Origin: SCGC-AAA076-P13 sp964613455
GTDB lineage: Bacteria; Pseudomonadota; Gammaproteobacteria; Magnimaribacterales; D2472
Assembly (NCBI GenBank): GCA_964613455.1
Contig: CAZTGS010000008.1
Coordinates: forward strand, 1-44,396
Direction: 5' to 3'
Length of the DNA stretch: 44,396 nt
Position 1 is the stretch's first letter. Each line of letters opens with the position of its first letter. The position numbers and the translations under genes were made by a program. Shown here one piece after another: positions 41,984-44,396 of this stretch. The notes under the pieces were generated by a model. The model searched no databases. It was not told the DNA's origin and saw only the letters and a list, made by a program, of their open reading frames with translations.

Positions 41984-43528
41984 ATGAGTCAATTAAATCC
42001 ATCAGAAATTTCCAGCGTATTAAAAGAAAAAATCGCTGGTCTTGATCTTTCAGCAGAAAGAAAAAATGAAGGCATTATCGTCAGTGTTTCTGACGGTATT
42101 GTTCGAATACATGGCATGGGAGATGTTATGTATGGAGAAGTTATAGAGTTTGAGAACGGAACTAAAGGAATGGCGCTTAATTTAGAGCAAGATTCAGTTG
42201 GAGCAGTTGTTCTTGGAGATTATTTAGAGCTTGTTGAGGGACAAAAAGTTGTTTGCACAGGAAAAGTTTTAGAGGTTCCTGTTGGAGAGGCTTTATTAGG
42301 AAGAGTGGTAAACACTCTTGGGGTTCCAATTGATGGAAAGGGCGAAATAAAGGCAGAAGGAACAGCGCCTGTTGAGGTTGTTGCCCCTGGTGTTATTGCT
42401 CGACAGTCTGTTGATCAGCCAGTGCAAATTGGCCTAAAGGCTGTTGATGCCATGGTGCCAATCGGAAGAGGGCAAAGAGAGCTCATTATTGGCGACAGAC
42501 AAACTGGTAAAACAGCTGTTGCGATTGATGCAATCATCAATCAAAAAGGCACAGGCGTTAAATGTATTTATGTTGCTATCGGTCAAAAACAATCAACCGT
42601 GGCTAGTGTGGTTAGAAAACTAGAAGAGTATGGCGCCATGGAACATACAATTGTTGTTTCTGCTACAGCAGCAGACCCAGCACCTATGCAATATTTATCA
42701 GCTTACTCAGGTTGTTCTATGGGTGAATACTTTAGAGATAAGGGTGAAGACGCGCTAATAGTCTACGATGACCTATCGAAACAAGCAGTAGCATACAGAC
42801 AAGTTTCATTACTATTAAAAAGGCCTCCAGGCAGAGAAGCGTATCCAGGAGACGTTTTCTATCTTCACTCCAGACTATTAGAAAGAGCCGCTAGAGTAAA
42901 TGCAGAATACGTCGAGAAAGTTACAGGTGGGAAGGTTAAAGGCAAAACAGGGTCGTTAACAGCACTTCCGATTATTGAGACTTTAGCCGGCGACGTTTCA
43001 GCTTTCGTTCCTACTAACGTAATTTCAATCACAGATGGTCAGATCTATTTAGAAACAGAATTATTTAATTCTGGAATTAGACCAGCTATAAACCCAGGAC
43101 TTTCGGTCTCAAGGGTTGGTGGGTCTGCACAAACAAAGATCATGAAGAAACTAGCCGGTGGTGTAAGAACTGCATTAGCACAGTATCGTGAACTAGCTGC
43201 ATTCTCACAGTTTGCATCTGACTTAGACGATGCAACCAAGCAACAGCTTGCAAGCGGTAAAGCATTTACTGAGCTCTTAAAACAAAAACAATATGCTCCT
43301 ATGAGTGTTGCACAACAAGCTCTTAGTTTGTTTGCAGCAGATAAGGGTTACATGGCTGATGTGGAAGTTGAAAAAATTCTTGATTTCGAAGAAGCATTAC
43401 ATGGATTCCTTTCAGCTGAGAAAGGCGAGCTAGAGCAACAAATAAATTCAACAGGCGACTGGAATGACGATATAGAAAAACAATTCGTTGCTCTTGTTGA
43501 AGATTTTAAAAAAACACAAACTTTTTAA
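41984..43528 (+). CDS. atpA: ATP synthase F1 subunit alpha
   Basis: Non-catalytic nucleotide-binding subunit, 514 residues (E. coli 513). N-terminal beta barrel (VSDGIVRIHGMGDVMYGEVI), Walker A GDRQTGKT (170-177), LIVYDDLSKQAVAYRQ, RRPPGREAYPGDVFY-like segment (KRPPGREAYPGD), and SVSRVGGSAQTKIMKK. Near-identical in layout to other gammaproteobacteria. AAGGTG precedes the ATG by a few bases. Confidence 0.98.
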   Translation: MSQLNPSEISSVLKEKIAGLDLSAERKNEGIIVSVSDGIVRIHGMGDVMYGEVIEFENGTKGMALNLEQDSVGAVVLGDYLELVEGQKVVCTGKVLEVPVGEALLGRVVNTLGVPIDGKGEIKAEGTAPVEVVAPGVIARQSVDQPVQIGLKAVDAMVPIGRGQRELIIGDRQTGKTAVAIDAIINQKGTGVKCIYVAIGQKQSTVASVVRKLEEYGAMEHTIVVSATAADPAPMQYLSAYSGCSMGEYFRDKGEDALIVYDDLSKQAVAYRQVSLLLKRPPGREAYPGDVFYLHSRLLERAARVNAEYVEKVTGGKVKGKTGSLTALPIIETLAGDVSAFVPTNVISITDGQIYLETELFNSGIRPAINPGLSVSRVGGSAQTKIMKKLAGGVRTALAQYRELAAFSQFASDLDDATKQQLASGKAFTELLKQKQYAPMSVAQQALSLFAADKGYMADVEVEKILDFEEALHGFLSAEKGELEQQINSTGDWNDDIEKQFVALVEDFKKTQTF

Positions 43529-43540
43529 TAAAGACAAGAA

Positions 43541-44396
43541 ATGGCTAATACCAAAGAAGTAAGAAAACAGATTGCGAGTATCAAAGGCACGCAGAAGATT
43601 ACTTCGGCCATGGAAATGGTAGCTGCGAGTAAAATGAAAAAAACTCAAGACAATATGCTTAGAGGCAGACCTTACTCTTTAAAAATAAAAGATGTTATTG
43701 CTCATATAGCTTCCTCTAGCTCTGAACATCCTCATCCTTTTTACGAAGAAAGGGCAGCAAAGAAAGCATGCTTTATTGTGGTGTCTTCAGACAAAGGCCT
43801 CTGCGGTGGTTTGAACATTAATTTGTTTAAGCAAGTCATAGCGAAATCAGCTGAATTAAATGAGCAAGGCATTGAATCTTGTTTCGCCTTGGTTGGCGTT
43901 AAGGCATCAGGTTTCTTCAAAAGTGTTGGTGGGCAGATTGTTGCTGTAGCAGAAAAGCTCGGCGATAAACCCAACCCAGATGATCTTATTGGGTTAACTA
44001 AAGTGGTTTTAGATATGCACAAGAACGGCGATGTTGACCAGGCCTATCTATGTTCAAATGAGTTTATAAACACTATGACTCAACAGCCAAATGTTGAGCA
44101 ATTAATTCCTCTGGCGCCTGCAGAACAAGATGACTTAATCTCAACACATTGGGATTACATATACGAGCCAGAAGCCAAAGAATTATTAGATGGCCTATTA
44201 ACCAGATATATAGAGTCGTTAGTGTACCAAGCAGTAGTAGAGAATAATGCCTGCGAACAGGCAGCAAAAATGATCGCCATGAAAAGTGCAACCGACAATG
44301 CTGGCGATTTAATCAAAGAATTAGAACTTTTATATAACAACGTAAGACAAGCGGCTATCACTCAAGAGCTCTCAGAGATAGTTGGCGGCGCAGCAG
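43541..44396 (+). CDS. atpG: ATP synthase F1 subunit gamma (partial, cut just before stop)
   Basis: Central rotor shaft. 285 codons are visible of about 287 expected. N-terminus MANTKEVRKQIASIKGTQKI then TSAMEMVAASKM, middle SSDKGLCGGLNINLFK, and C-terminus NNVRQAAITQELSEIVGGAA, where the window ends. ATG at 43541, 12 bp after atpA. atpD and atpC presumably follow outside the window. Confidence 0.97.
   Translation, partial: MANTKEVRKQIASIKGTQKITSAMEMVAASKMKKTQDNMLRGRPYSLKIKDVIAHIASSSSEHPHPFYEERAAKKACFIVVSSDKGLCGGLNINLFKQVIAKSAELNEQGIESCFALVGVKASGFFKSVGGQIVAVAEKLGDKPNPDDLIGLTKVVLDMHKNGDVDQAYLCSNEFINTMTQQPNVEQLIPLAPAEQDDLISTHWDYIYEPEAKELLDGLLTRYIESLVYQAVVENNACEQAAKMIAMKSATDNAGDLIKELELLYNNVRQAAITQELSEIVGGAA

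Noticed and set aside
1..44396. tRNA genes, CRISPR arrays, insertion sequences, prophage or toxin-antitoxin genes
   Set aside because: None was recognised on either strand; all substantial coding frames belong to conserved housekeeping families and spacers are too short.

Overview
The window is an AT-rich, very compact stretch of a gammaproteobacterial chromosome centred on the dnaA locus. The gene order (cox cluster, aroE-hemF-tsaC, def-fmt-trkA, lpxL-like, glycyl-tRNA synthetase, plsC, gyrB-recF-dnaN-dnaA, rpmH-rnpA-yidC-mnmE-mnmG-rsmG-parA-parB-atp) is a condensed version of the arrangement known around the Pseudomonas-type origin. Together with aerobic genes (aa3-type oxidase, HemF), frequent 4-bp overlaps and near-absent spacers, this suggests a streamlined, probably marine, aerobic gammaproteobacterium. 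A SAR86-like lineage is a guess, not shown by the sequence.

Layout. 1-7.4 kb: polA (cut by the left edge, minus strand), then dsbB, pckA, gshA and a quinone-reductase-like gene on plus. 7.4-15.6 kb: a complete cytochrome c oxidase structural and assembly cluster on minus (coxB-coxA-ctaG-coxC, SURF1, a cysteine-free SCO-like protein, ctaA, ctaB, SCO1), interrupted by one small plus-strand DUF2909-like gene. 15.7-18.7 kb: purE-tsaC-hemF-aroE-yheV on minus. 18.8-23.1 kb: def-fmt-trkA-trkH on plus. 23.1-26.1 kb: an LpxL-family acyltransferase (minus), a one-chain glycyl-tRNA synthetase and plsC (plus). 26.1-31.6 kb: dnaA-dnaN-recF-gyrB on minus, with a near-perfect parS in the end of recF. 31.6-37.8 kb: rpmH-rnpA-yidC-mnmE, a 216-bp spacer, then mnmG-rsmG. 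37.8-44.4 kb: parA-parB and the atp operon atpI-B-E-F-H-A-G (atpG cut just before its stop).

No tRNA, rRNA, CRISPR, insertion sequence or prophage was seen, and no gene-free stretch exceeds 216 bp. I found no self-evidently new multi-gene system. The notable signals are: (1) an abrupt, very strong reversal of strand composition in the mnmE-mnmG spacer, from G/T-rich to A/C-rich on plus, which is terminus-like in polarity although the locus otherwise looks like an origin; (2) a single-chain GlyRS exactly where glyQ-glyS normally sits; (3) a GyrB of 639 residues without the long proteobacterial C-terminal insertion; (4) nested palindromes between dnaN and recF; (5) four of four convergent gene pairs with zero spacer or overlapping stops.
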